From the NCBI GenBank assembly GCA_009760885.1, contig CM019719.1, forward strand, positions 39,311,584 through 39,375,583: a stretch of DNA of 64,000 nucleotides, in the 5' to 3' direction. Of this stretch, positions 11,851 to 23,785 are shown piece by piece (position 1 is the first letter of the stretch; every line of letters begins with the position of its first letter). The position numbers were made by a program, and so were the translations under genes. The notes under the pieces are model-generated. The model saw only the letters and a program-made list of their open reading frames with translations, was not told where the DNA came from and searched no databases. This DNA is from Achatina immaculata (taxonomy: Eukaryota; Mollusca; Gastropoda; Stylommatophora; Achatinidae).

Positions 11851-12660
11851 GAATGGAACCAGCTTCACCTGGGAGACGCTATTGCTTCAGTTCCAGCTTC
11901 CACTTTCACAATGCCCTGCAGATTGTTATCGTAACCATTCAAATGGTTATTAAAGTGTATGTGGCCGGACTAGATGTGATGTAATCGTATAAGTAAATAA
12001 AAGGGCGTCATGCGGCCCACGGCCCGCGTGTTTGTCTTATCGTGCGACGGGGAGAAAGTTTTGCCGGGGCTTGTCAGTAAATTCAAGATGGCAATCTTCC
12101 ATTGGTTCATGGGAACACCACCATTTTCACGTGCTCCTTTTTTCTTTTGTGGGTGGGTGGGTGGGTGGATGGATGATAAGTAAAAAGTCCATGCTCGGGT
12201 TAAGCGATTTATTAAAAACTTTTCATTGGCACATGTGTAGAATTTGTTATTTATGTCACGAAACAAAACAAAACGAATAATTTCCAGCATATTTAGTTGG
12301 ATAAGTCTTCCTTCTATCGTTCACTCGCCCATTGTTCAGAGAACTCGCCAACACGCGATATCCCATCATTCACTGCCACCCTGGCGTGCCTCAGCGACGA
12401 GTTACCCTTTAAAGCTGAACAGGCTTGAGCCTAGGGTCTATTGTCAAGGGAGTTTGGGGTGGGGGGGGGACTGCAAATACGGGTTCTTGTTTTCATATGA
12501 CGAACATTTATAACTGTTATTGTTTCACTACCACGTTATGTTATCCAAAAGACAGTGGTTTATCAGTTCATGTCAGCTGTTCACAGCTAGAGGGGTATCA
12601 GGAGATACGCGATATAGATGGGAATGGGAGGGCTTGCTAAATGTGGCATAGAAGCCCCCC
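11851..12660. other. no gene seen
   Basis: Unassigned sequence with a GGGT/GGAT-rich tract near 12150-12175. No protein similarity recognised. Confidence 0.4.
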
Positions 12661-12775
12661 CCCCCTCTTTCTCTCTCTCTCACACAAACTTAAGTGCCCA
12701 AGGCACATGCAGTTTCCACAAGGGTTTTGCACAAATTCCTGCACATCGTCTTTTCCACCCGCTCTTGTGAAGAAG
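12661..12775 (-). mobile_element. 3'-end fragment of family A LINE
   Basis: The CTTAAGTGCCCAAGGCACAT block, the CACAAGGGTTTT block and the CTCTCT tail match the 3' end of the intact LINE at 60309-63513. Only the last 110 bp or so is present: a severely 5'-truncated copy. Confidence 0.75.
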
Positions 12776-13569
12776 AAGAAGAAGAAGAAGCCAGGATTGT
12801 GATTAATTTGTCACTGGTTTAATAAAGAGTTTAGTGTGCCTCACACTACAGTCCGTCACCCGTGTCACGCCCAGACCGCAAACGGAAAATTATATCTCAT
12901 GCTCTTAAATTTACGTTCTTTTTTGTTCTCTTGCTTAGAAAAAAATCAGTTTAGTTCATGTCAAGATATTCCATGCAGTCATTAACAGTTTATAATTATA
13001 TCTCGTCCTTGTGCTTCTAATCTGCCACGGAAAACACGCTACAGTGGTCTCATTGCTGCGCTTCCACTGTTGTTTGTGATCTGTGAACGAATGGCATGTG
13101 AACGTGTACCCGGGGAGAAAAAACACGAAGGAGCGAGCCACTTGTCTCCAGTCCTTGTTCTCAGAAACGTCAAGTACCAGATCATCGGCTCCATCAATAC
13201 ATTAGCCTCTGGTTATGTGTGCTTTTTTTGGTTTGTTTTTGCTTTGTCTAGGCCAGGCCGTGGTCAACCCAGATGATTAAATTAGGAGAAAACTTGCACG
13301 CGTATAGGAAAGATTATTGCAACAGTGGCAGTCAGAACATGGTCTGTTCTCAGATCAATAGATTGATTTTAGTGGCCGCTGTCTTGTATATATGTTAGCC
13401 ATCAGGCTCAGTGAGACAGGAAGGGGAGTTCCTCCTTGTGCACTGCTTTAGGACCTGGAGGGGAGCGTAGTAGATGAAAACAGAATAATTAATCAGTATG
13501 TTAAAAAGGAGGGGGGGGGGTAATTCTGCACCACCTAACAGAATTCCTCACGGAGATCTTGGTAGCCGT
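12776..13569. other. no gene seen
   Basis: Unassigned DNA with a (GAA)n run at about 12770-12790 and a G-run near 13510. Confidence 0.4.
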
Positions 13570-14063
13570 CTTCAGATCCACATAGAGCTTAACAGCCAGG
13601 CATGGCAGTCTTCAGATCCACACAGAGCTTAACAGCCAGGCATGACAGTCTTCAGATCCACACGGAGCTTAACAGCCAGTCATGACAGTCTTCAGATCCA
13701 CACAGAGCTTAACAGCCAGGCATGGCAGTCTTCAGATCCACACAGAGCTTAACAGCCAGGCATGGCAGTCTTCAGATCCACACGGAGCTTAACAGCCAAT
13801 CATGACAGTCTTCAGATCCGCACGGAGCTTAGCAGCCAGTCATGACAGTCTTCAGATCCACACGGAGCTTAGCAGCCAGTCATGACAGTCTTCAGATCCA
13901 CACGGAGCTTAGCAGCAAGTCTTCAGATCCACACGGAGCTTAACAGCAAGTCTTCAGAACCACATGGAGCTTAGCAGCCAGTCATGGCAGTCTTCAGATC
14001 CACACGGAGCTTAACAGCAAGTCTTCAGATCCACACGGAGCTTAACAGCCAGTCATGGCAGTG
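13570..14063 (+). repeat. 40-bp minisatellite, about 13 copies with shortened units
   Basis: The unit begins CTTCAGATCCACACGGAGCT and continues TTAACAGCCAGTCATGGCAGT. Early units use CACAGAG and AGGCATGG; later ones CACGGAG and AGTCATGACAG. Several units toward the right lack the last 9 bp and read straight from AACAGCAAGT into the next unit. Confidence 0.95.
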
Positions 14064-14685
14064 TTTCACCGTAGTCAGTCTAACTCTACCAGAGACGACT
14101 GAATGCAACAGCTGCGGTTCTGTCTATTTTAAACTTTTCTTTTCGCATAAAGTTTGGAATCGCTTCACAGTCTCACACCCAACTCCACAACGAAAAAGGA
14201 GGGGGAAGCAACCCCCTAATTATCAACCTGTCATATCTGTGGCCCCCGTCAGTCAGTCTGTAATCTGAGCCCATGTCCTCCCCCATCCCACATAATCCTG
14301 ACCTCGGCACGGACAAAGAAAAAAACGGCCATGAACACCGGCACATTTAGAGTTAACACGTGGGTTGCCAGAAACATGAAATACTTGAGGAGATCCGCTC
14401 CCTCACTGGCGTTATGAATAGATGAGTATTTCATGTGACAGAAATAAAAACATACTGCACTTGTTTGTGCTGTTTAACTCATGGGAACTGAAGTGACCTG
14501 TACTTTGTATTTTTTTTTTTTACCCATGGGAACAGACGCGAGAGAAATAAAGAACTACTGTACCTGGTGATGTTTTAAGTTTGCCACTGATCAGAGATGA
14601 AGATGATATCTTTTACCATTCTCCCCCCCCCCCCAAATCATGTATGTTTTCATGTCATTCTCCTTTCTGTATACTTTATTGACAG
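14064..14685 (+). other. COX11 intron, 3' part
   Basis: Intron sequence ending in a pyrimidine-rich tract and TTGACAG at 14679-14685, which sets the acceptor of the COX11 terminal exon. Otherwise featureless. Confidence 0.7.
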
Positions 14686-14859
14686 GTTGACATGCCCGTG
14701 TTCTTCTACATCGACCCCGAGTTTGCCGAGGACCCCAAGATGGAGCACGTGGACACTATAATCCTGTCCTATACGTTCTTCGAGGCACGTGACGGACTGA
14801 GACTTCCGCTGCCTGGCTACCCACAGCCTCATAACCAGCCTGTGCTGACCGCATCTTAA
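14686..14859 (+). CDS. COX11: COX11, terminal coding exon (partial gene)
   Basis: Cytochrome c oxidase assembly protein COX11 delivers copper to the CuB site of COX1 and sits in the mitochondrial inner membrane, facing the intermembrane space. This exon encodes the last 57 residues: the VDMPVFFYIDPEFAED block, diagnostic of COX11, then DTIILSYTFFEARDG and a GYPQPHNQP tail before TAA. The exon opens after TTGACAG with codon GTT, so the upstream intron is phase 0. The frame is clean. The copper-binding CFCF motif and the single membrane helix must lie on earlier exons, which I did not find in the 14.6 kb to the left; they may be outside the window. The C-terminus is a few residues longer than the vertebrate protein. 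Confidence 0.93.
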   Translation, partial: VDMPVFFYIDPEFAEDPKMEHVDTIILSYTFFEARDGLRLPLPGYPQPHNQPVLTAS

Positions 14860-15575
14860 GTGAGCAGGAGGAGGTGAAATAGCTCGTGGTTGGTTCTCGA
14901 GTCTTTGGGTCTGGATAAGAAGCTTCTCTCCGTCATGTTGCCACGCCAACAGGCTTTAGTGGTCATGTTCTATAGGAGCTTATGGTTTATTGCGAAAGCC
15001 TAGTGTACAAATTGTCTATAGTGTTCCGTTTTCTGTCGTACAGATCCAGTGTTTGGTGACATTTGTTGTTCAGCTTGTATGCTTGCATTATTTCACTCGT
15101 TATCACTTCAAATAATACATGTTTCTATAGCAATTCTGTATTCACAGTGTTATATATCCAGATCGTTTGTGAGATATTCCTTCCTTGTTGTATCCATATA
15201 AATTACTGCCGTCAAAATAATGCGTTTTGTTTTTGTTTCAAGAATTTTATATACAACCCACATTTCATAACAAATATTGGCACATGCTTACATCATCATC
15301 ATGTTGAATAAGACTTGAAACACTGCTTATTGTACCAGCTTGTGCAGTGTGTACATCAGTTCTGCGTACAAATGGAAACTTTTTTTCCCGGCGTAAAAAG
15401 CAGGAAATGGTATGAGCTGTATTCACCGATTCTCCTGGCAGCTCCACTTTCTGTTGGATAAACTGTCACGTGAACTCGGCAGTATGTGCGGCCACCAGCT
15501 CGAACATGAGAATGGAGGTGCAGGCAAGCCATTATTTCCTGGGTGGTGGAGCAGGATGACTTGCATGGGATCATT
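14860..15575 (+). other. COX11 3' UTR and downstream DNA
   Basis: No consensus AATAAA was found close behind the COX11 stop; AATAAT-type strings occur near 15111 and 15218. The end of the transcript is therefore uncertain. Confidence 0.4.
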
Positions 15576-15579
15576 GTAA

Positions 15580-15745
15580 CAGGTCTCCAAAGCATCTTAC
15601 GGAGAATCGAGAGGCATTTATTCTGCAAGGGGTGGGCCCAATGTCTAAAGGCCTCTCCAGTTTAACTTGGATCTACTGCCCAGGTCAGCGGGAGTCGCGG
15701 GCAGTGATAAGGCGGACAAGCTAGCAAGCAAAGCATATTAATTCA
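15580..15745 (+). pseudogene. RNase H domain relic of a non-LTR retrotransposon
   Basis: Across three frames the translation reads LQSILRRIERHLF, then CLKASPV, then TWIYCPG and AGVAGSDKADKLASKA. The last two resemble the WIYCPGHAGVRGNExADRLA core of retroelement RNase H domains, with two frameshifts and a stop. No RT was found beside it, so this is an isolated fragment from a family different from the RTE-type elements elsewhere in the window, which lack RNase H. Confidence 0.6.
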
Positions 15746-18700
15746 AGATACCTCAAGAATGGACAAGGGGATTCCAAGAGCCACCTAGGACAGGCTGCAT
15801 ATGGAGAATGACACTGGACTGAATGACAACAATCACATGAGGAGGAGATTGGACTAGCGCGCGTTACCCACAACCAGTGTGTGACTGGCTCCATCAGCGG
15901 GCGCCCGTTTCCCTGGGTGTTGGGACGGAAGGTGGAGTGAGGGGATGCCAGTCTCTGATTACAGCACATGTTTAGGAGAATTCCACTTGCTAGTTATGTA
16001 ACCAATGTAAATGTTTGGGACTTGGCTTAATCGCAGTTAGGCCATTCTGATAATCTGCTTTCTGAGTCAAGTACTTAACTCTTTCCAGTTAGAGCTAGAT
16101 AAAAATGAAATTCACACACTAACTTCAGCTGAAAACATCCAGGTAAACACACACAAATGAACTACAAGAAACTTGTATGTAATGAAAGCATTTTACTGAA
16201 GATAGAAAAAAAAATAAAACCAGTGAGACAAGATTATTACAAAATTGATGCAGTTAAACATGAAAAAATTGCTCCAAAAATATTGAAAAAAAAAGTGGCA
16301 AATAAATAGTTGTCACAAAATGAATGAGACGTGTTAATACAAAAATTCAAACAGAACAAAAACCTTCACAATATTAAACCAGTGATAACTACTAACAGAA
16401 TTCACACACACTCACAAAAATAATCTAATCCAGTTTTCACAGAATGAAAACTAGAATCTCACAAAGTAGTAGTAACAACTGAAAATGTGACAGCACAGAC
16501 TTATCAACAAACTACTACCAAAATATATGATATGATATTAGTGAGACACATACAGAACTCTGTAATACTTCACAAAAACACCATCAACAAAATGCCACTC
16601 TTATGCTATCAGCAATACATAATGGTCAGCAAGTAAGAGCGCAAAAGTCACAGATATGTACATAAACCGATTACTCCACAACATATCATGTATACATACA
16701 TTCATACCTTTCAAAATATGACAGAATATTTCTGATGAAATGACAACTTTAGACAGAGTACTGTTCCAGCTTTGTTCTGGGAGAAATGTGTTTAAAAAAA
16801 AAAAAAAAAGTAAGCATAAGCTCCTATTACCACTAGCAAAATTTATGAAGCTTCTCTTACCCCAAGCACATATTTCTTGCTCAAAATCTGACGAAATGAG
16901 AAGAACCATTTTCCTTAGCAAACTAAGATTTCTCAGTCTTTTCTACACAAAATCTGTGTGATATTCTGAAACAAAATCTAGCTAAAAGACCTGACAGAAA
17001 GGAAACATGGCAAACATAAAAAATTAGTTACAAAAAAAATATATATGTATAAAGAGAGTGAGAGAGGAGAAGTAACCACAGATGCTATCATAGAGTGTCA
17101 TTAGTTTAACTCCTCTAGGAAGCTGAGAACTGATCACTGTAAATCACATATGTATTGTTATCTTGTACACACTGTGCTGAATACATTTCATACACTGTTT
17201 CACACATGCTAACTGAAATCTATGCAGAAACATATAACGTAGGCATGTGCACACAACAGTGGGGAAATATATACAGCATGGTAAGACAAACACATATACA
17301 AAATTTCTGCATCTATCCACCAAAAAAAATGTTGGAAACAGTTAAAGACTAGTAGAATGAAAGTTGAGATCCTGTAATTGACAGCTTTCTACAATTTGAA
17401 TAACATTATTGTTACTGCACCCAACAGTTATATTTATGAGCTATAAACAATCAGTCACCATCTGCTGTTAACATATTTTCATTTTACAACCAAGTAGTCA
17501 TGATGCTATCAATATGTTACTACAATAAACTACACATTTGAAATCAGAACCAGTTTAGGACTTTCATTTTTGGTTGACTGCTAAACCTAACCTGTGTACA
17601 TTCCAAAAAAAAAATTTTTTTTTCACTGCAAGATCCACATGTGTCTGAAGTTTGCCAGAAATATCCTCAAAGTTTCAGTTGCAGAAATTTTCTGTACTGA
17701 ACATAAATTTAGTTGTATGAGTTTATAAATATCTAAATTGGAAAGCTTTTGTTCCCGATTATATTATGAGTTTCTTTACATATTTTCAGTTAGATGCACT
17801 AGAGCAATCAGCCTTTTAATCCAGAACAAACTAGCCTTGAACAGATGTTATTAGCCAGGTCATTCCTTCAACCATTAGATGAGATTTTCAGGACTACTTT
17901 TATATCTGCTGAAGTTACTTTCTCAGCAATTTGTGCACTTGCTCAACCAACTGAGGTTTCCATATTGTTTAGTCCCTGTAGTTTTTTCTGAATGATTAAA
18001 ATCTCCCCCATGAGCAACAAAAGTACTACATGATCTAAATGCCCCCCCCCCCCCACAAAAAAACATCAGATTCTCTTCTTGACACCAACAGCATTTTTAG
18101 GCAAGACATTATTTTGTTGAATTACAACATCTTTCTCTTTTATTCCATCACATGTGTTCATAATCATGCAAAATTCTCTCCTTTTTTTTTGTTTTTGTGT
18201 ATTTATATAGTATTGCAGACAAAACATGGCAGAGTAGATTTACAGTATTACATGTTAGTATACAAAGATATTTCATTCTTGTAAATGATGCAAATTTAAA
18301 TATTTAGCAGTAAATGCTATGCAAAAATGTTAAATGCTCTCTCAAAGACTTTCTAAACTGACTGCCACATAAAGCTAGTTGGCAAGAATAACTGGATTTT
18401 GAGTAGATTCAAAACACAATACTACTTGCTAGAAATTACTGTACAGATTCTAGAGTTTACAAAAGAACTGTACAAAATGTAATAAAATGTATAGTATAGT
18501 CATATAGACTATACAAATTTTACAATAATTAAATGTGATCGAAAAACCTGGAATGAAATTCTAAAGGAGACAGGGAAAGAAAAAAAAAACTTGACATAAA
18601 AAATATGACTGACTTTAGACAAGATGGCCAATGTCATCAAACAGAACTCGGACATGACTTGCAAGGCTTGGTCTGGTATAAGATACATGAACATTTCTAT

Positions 18701-20062
18701 CCTGCATAAGAATGTTTCCAATTTTGTATGGTCGCTGTGATGTGCTGACAAAAATGTAGCTATCATCTGATGTTTCCTCTCAGTGTTAAGAGCAAAAAAT
18801 TCAAACCATGAAAAATGAATACCTGTCCAGAGTGATTGTCACAGAACATTTAAAAATTGTACCAAGATGCAACATGGCAATTAACAAGTGTTTGTTACAG
18901 ATCTTCATTCAGTGAATGCTCTGCTGATGTGTGGTAATTCTCCTTCACTACCACAGATAAAATTTGTAACAAGTTTTTTTTTACAGAAATGTTCATGCAA
19001 ATAAAAAAGGCAGTGGTGCCATGGGCCAGATATCTGAACTTCATATTTTGAGCTCTTCATGGACTTGAACACACTGCACAAAGTAAAGACATCTGACTTT
19101 GTGAGTATGATGCAATAAATTTGTATAGCTAAACAATACTTTAACCTCTTTTCAGTTTTGGTCCCTGTAGTAATGTTACCTGAAGGAACATATACATTGT
19201 GCTTTCAAGTAAATTTCACAGATTTGGCAATAGAAATCTACCTATACATGTATTAACTAGGCAAAAACTATCAAGCAATAGAATCTTTAGGCAGCAGTTG
19301 CATGTTTATAGAATACTGATATAATAGGTACAGACAACAGAAGTCGTAACTAGGGCCTTTAAAATATGATGACTTTATTTATGACAATTCTTGTCATGAA
19401 ACTTGGTTCCCTACTCAGTACATCTGCACATAGCGAGTTTATACATTAAATCATATTTGTGGATTTTTTTTTTTGGTTGTAATATCCCTGGTTATAATTA
19501 TCAAGGTGACTTTTGTGTCTTTAAACAAAATTATCCCTCATGATTTATCAAAAAATTAAAGAAATGACATAACTATGTATCATAAAACTTGCCAAATATG
19601 CTGTGCTAAATTAGGAACCGATGATGAATCAACTGTCATTCTATCTACCAGAAGTTATTTTTTAAAAAAAACAACTTTATGTGTTAATATTGTAAAATAA
19701 CAAAAGTATTACATTATTTATGTTATTAAAAAAACTTGTTTGTATCTTGAGCCGAGTTTTGTGACTTAACAACTGTCAAAAATTTGTTCTATATTTGGAT
19801 TTTCACATTTACAAGTTTTTATTTTCAGTTAAATATTCCAAAAAAAAAAAAAACATGCTGGAATGCTCGTGCACACATATAATTTAAATGCTTATTTTTG
19901 AAATGGGATCAAGAATGACCATTTATATGTGTGTGTGCACATCTGTGTGGCCAGAACAAAGAATTATTGGTATATGTGACAAAAAAAATCATAGTTACAC
20001 CCCCTGTCTTATAAACACGGTAAGAGAACAGATGACAGGCATGTTACATAGCAATAACTGCT
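15746..20062 (-). other. fascin 3' UTR and/or convergent intergenic DNA
   Basis: A 4.3-kb AT-rich stretch without convincing coding frames. On the minus strand, downstream of the fascin stop, AATAAA hexamers occur at 19823-19818 and 19379-19374. The first would give a 3' UTR of about 250 nt. A longer 3' UTR is possible because the AT-rich texture runs unbroken to about 16100. Confidence 0.5.
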
Positions 20063-20268
20063 TCAATACTCCCAAAGCATGGTTGAGTCGATCTCTTGAC
20101 CTATAGCTCTGAAGAGTCCATTATGCTCCCCTTTGATGTAATATCCATTAGGACCTTTGATAGAGAGGATGCAGGAACCCCGAGGCTCTAGCAAAAAGGG
20201 TACTGGACTATTTCCATCAGCTACAATAGAAGCATCTTCTGCCAGTCTCCAGTATTTATTGTTAGCTC
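20063..20268 (-). CDS. FSCN1: fascin, coding exon 4
   Basis: Encodes residues 443-510, the second half of beta-trefoil 4, and ends MLWEY then TGA. The SLWEY-type end is the hallmark of fascins. The exon starts after TGTGTTTCCAG and completes a glycine codon split 1/2 with exon 3. The YYIKGEHNGLFRA block corresponds to the conserved YLKGDHAGVLKA region of vertebrate fascin. Confidence 0.97.
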
Positions 20269-21535
20269 CTGGAAACACAAAACAAACCAGTGAAGAAAGA
20301 ACTAAAATTTTACAGCCTAACAACAAACAGCATAAATGAATGATGCAGAGCACAAGGTGAGCTACCATGTATCTAACATGTGAAATCAAGCCATGTCCTA
20401 CCTTGTTTTTTAATGTTAGCTGTCTGAATGTTTATTATGCCATACAATCAACTTCTACTCCAAATTCTATATTTTCTGCAGGCACTGGCTTTTTTCCTTT
20501 GATTTGAGTCAGCTAAAACTGCTTTCAATTTTTGCTCTTTTTTTTTTTTCTACTCTTCACTCCCCGTCTTGTCTCCTTCATCACATACCTTTCAGTGTTG
20601 AGGGGACAACTAAATGCCTTGATAGGGCTCAGTGGTTTGCTTCTTATAATGGAATATTGTAAGGTTTCCCCTTTCATCTTTTATTCAGGTGCCCAGTTCC
20701 TCTGCTACCTACAAATCTTAGGTGTGAATGCTTTTTGTCCTGTACTGTGTGGTGACAGTTGTGTAATGTGGCCATACTATCTGGGCTGCTATTTCTGGAT
20801 GTAGTGTAATATTGGTATTATTCTAATCTTTGCCCTGACAGTGTCATTTCTTATTTGGTCTTTTCTTGTCACATTTAGTATTCTCTTTAAACATCTAACT
20901 TCTGTCATGATGATCTTCCTTCTGTGTAGCTGTTAGCATCCATGGCTGACACTGATAGCACAAAGTTGGAAGGGAAAATTGTGTTATACATTGCTCTTTT
21001 CATTTCAGCCCTCCACTCCAAACCTTTGAATTTCTGTTGTCTCATTCATTCCATAAATTGCAGATTTGAGGCAAAATTACATGACCAAAATTACTTCCAA
21101 CTCTGGCTTCTCTATTTGTATACTCTCAACTTTGATTTCTCTTTAGATGATACATTTCTTCTGACTCTCAACTCTGCCAAAATTGTTTCCAGTTCCATAA
21201 TTCACCCTCCACAACCCTGAGAACCAAAAGAAAGTATGCTCAACAGCTGTCTTGTGATCACTTGAACCAAGTACAAACCTTCAAATTTGTAAGTTATTTA
21301 TTTATCTTTTTTTTTTTTTACACAGAGATATCCCTAATATGGGGCATTTTTTTAAATCACAGAGCATGGGATCATGTGTCTTATTTATTCAAACTGTCAC
21401 ACACAAAATACATTTTAAGAATCATACTACAAGCTCAGTCAAGTATCACACATCAAGTTAAATATTATAAATGCCGTATGCTAACCACAAATACAGTCTT
21501 CACTACAGCAAAGTACAAACCATTCTTTCACTGAC
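20269..21535 (-). other. fascin intron 3
   Basis: GT-AG intron with a GTCAGT donor. A/T-rich; no repeat family was recognised inside. Confidence 0.85.
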
Positions 21536-21834
21536 CTTTCAAGAAATAATGACCATCGTTGCTAGTTTCCACAAAGATAACCTCGTAGTTTGACTTGCTG
21601 CACTGCACCTCTGCTTTAGATGAAGATTTGAGCCCCACAAATCCGTGCTCATTCTTCAACAGCAACAAGGGGCGGTTGATAATCTTGATGTAGAACTTCT
21701 CCTTACTGGTCACTGTATCACTAACTCCCACCAGCTGACCTGTCTGACGACTCTGGATGTAATGTCCGTTGTTGGCTTTCACGGCGATGGTTCCATCCCC
21801 AATCCAGTCAACCACGAACTGAGTATTTGGGTTG
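21536..21834 (-). CDS. FSCN1: fascin, coding exon 3
   Basis: Encodes residues 343-443: the end of trefoil 3 and start of trefoil 4. The INRPLLLLKNEHGFVG block matches the INRPIIVFRGEHGFIG region of vertebrate fascin, and VKANNGHYIQSRQTGQL matches the preceding beta-hairpins. It is entered after TTTACTGCAG and left at AAAG|GTCAGT, phase 2 in and phase 1 out. Confidence 0.97.
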
Positions 21835-22129
21835 CTGCAGTAAAATTGTGAAAGAAATTTTAACGTTGCCAAATTGCTTTGCACTAAAAACATGGTCTTT
21901 CAGAACATTCTTATTGCATCTAACTAAAATTATAACTGCCTCTTTGCGTCGCCGTGAGAAAAACTAACACTTCAAACAGAGCTCGCTGCCTGAAGGGATC
22001 ATTTCTTCTTGGTTGTTTATTCTCGAAAGGGAGTTGGCTGGGCTGTGGTTGCGTTGTGTATGTTGCAAGGCCCAACAACATTCCACATCGGCTGCCTATA
22101 TTTCTAGGACCGGGTCTGCTTTCCCATTT

Positions 22130-22250
22130 ATATCCTTATTCACTCGGTCAGACTACTGTCGGGTCTGTTTTCATGAGCACCGCTGGGAGACAAGAGTCAC
22201 GGTCGGTTTTGGTTTCGCCAACCCTGACCTAGTCATTTAAGGGTCACCGA
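22130..22250 (+). repeat. dispersed repeat R1, copy c (divergent)
   Basis: Contains TGGGAGACAAGAGTCACGGT and TTTCGCCAACCCTGACC, aligning with GGTGGGACAAGGTCTTGGTC and GGTTCGCCAACCCTGAC of other R1 copies. It is the most divergent copy, and lies in fascin intron 2. Confidence 0.5.
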
Positions 22251-22393
22251 CGTTGTCTCATGCAACTTCGTCTGCGATGCAATCAAACCTGCCTTGAAAT
22301 AAATTCCCACTAAAATCTAGCCTCCTCCTTCCCCCCTCTCTCTCTCCCACTTGACATATTAAAGACATGAACAGACATTCCTCAGACGCTTAC

Positions 22394-22574
22394 CTTCTGT
22401 CTTTGGCAGTGGCTTGAATGCCTCCCAGTGGCTCCTGTGTCCAGTAAGTGTTGTCCACTGTTCTAAACGCCCACTTTCCTGGACTGTCCTCGGTCTGAGG
22501 TACGACCAGCTCCATCTGAAAAATCTCACGGTCTGTGTCCTCAGCCTCATCCTGGTTTGCTGTTACATCCACCC
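22394..22574 (-). CDS. FSCN1: fascin, coding exon 2
   Basis: Encodes residues 283-343, in trefoil 3. It begins VDVTANQDEAEDTD, equivalent to the MDVSANQDEETD of vertebrate fascins, and continues KWAFRTVDNTYWT and GGIQATA. The acceptor is TTGTTATTTCCAG and the donor AGAAG|GTAAGC. The acceptor and first 19 or so exon bases are duplicated about 1.15 kb upstream, at 23702-23785. Confidence 0.97.
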
Positions 22575-23701
22575 CTGGAAATAACAAGATTAACTCACTG
22601 TAACTTTGCGGCGCGACGTAGTACCATATTAACACTACAGGTGTGTCATTTTAACCACAATCGATTTCCTTTGAAAATGATGCGAGGATGATATGATGTA
22701 TGTGTATGTAACCCAATACAATTCTGATTAATCGGATACCATTCTGATCAGTCAAAGAAGCCATGTAAACATATGCGAATTAAACATACAGGTTCTGCCA
22801 TCTTGTCCTTAATGAAGGTGCGTCCTGTAAGTATTAAGCGTCCAGGCAAAGCACTCGCGAACAGAAGCCTAAAGCACACATAATTAAATCGTTTTGTTTT
22901 TCATCATACACGCCCTCTCTTTTCCTTTTTCCAATCGCAAAATTAAAAATGGCAATTTTGACCCCGTGAAGAAAACAAAACCCATGAGTCAGCGTGATCT
23001 TGGCGCGTTAAGAGCAGCCAAATCTGAACAGTCCTCCCCCTTATTTCCAGTGTGACTCGAGAGAACCAAGTCTACAGCATCAGCCACTGAATTCACAACT
23101 GGTCATCTGTCTAAACACTTGGCGTAACAACACACCGCGAGGCCCATGTTGACAGACCAGTTTGCCCGCGTTAGAAGCTCGCCTCGACTTCTTCAAGCAA
23201 ACACTACCGAAGACTGTCTGCTGCTCTAAATTTGATCTTGGAAGGTCTGATGACATCGAGGGGGGAAAATGATGAGGCAGAGAGACTACACCATGAGACA
23301 GCGAGACTTTCATATTTTCCACTCTTTCTCACTCAGATTATCTTCCTTCTTTTTTTTTTTTTCTTCCCATCCGGTCAAAGAGTTGACCAAGCCCCGCCGA
23401 TGACAAGACGAGCAAAGCCAACAAATCTCTTAACACAACAGACCCGCTGTCAAATGTTGACTGTGGTCCCACACAGAGATCTGAGCTAAGCAAACTATGC
23501 AGATCATGTCGTTAAAAAGACATTTTCAAATTTTACGGTCGTAAATCATACCACTGATTGGAAAGAAAAGTAATATTTGTCCACATGGAAATGTCCTTGT
23601 GTCTCTTGTCAGTTAGCTAGTTCGTGAAAAAAAAAGATTATTTTCATTTAAAAAAAAGAACAAATAAGTGTTTACGAGAATGTATTTGGAAATGCGCTAA
23701 T

Positions 23702-23785
23702 TATTTGTTGTTACATCCGCTCTTGGAAATAACAAGATTAACTCACTATAACTTTGCAGCGCGCTGTAGTACCATATTAACACCA
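23702..23785 (-). pseudogene. duplicated fascin exon 2 acceptor (relic exon)
   Basis: About 84 bp align with 22553-22636 at high identity, including the intron tail, polypyrimidine tract and first exon codons. Here TTTCCAG has become TTTCCAAG, which shifts the acceptor, and the coding part reads ADVTTNN then a stop where exon 2 reads VDVTANQDEAED. The copy ends soon after, so it is a dead partial exon. Confidence 0.85.
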
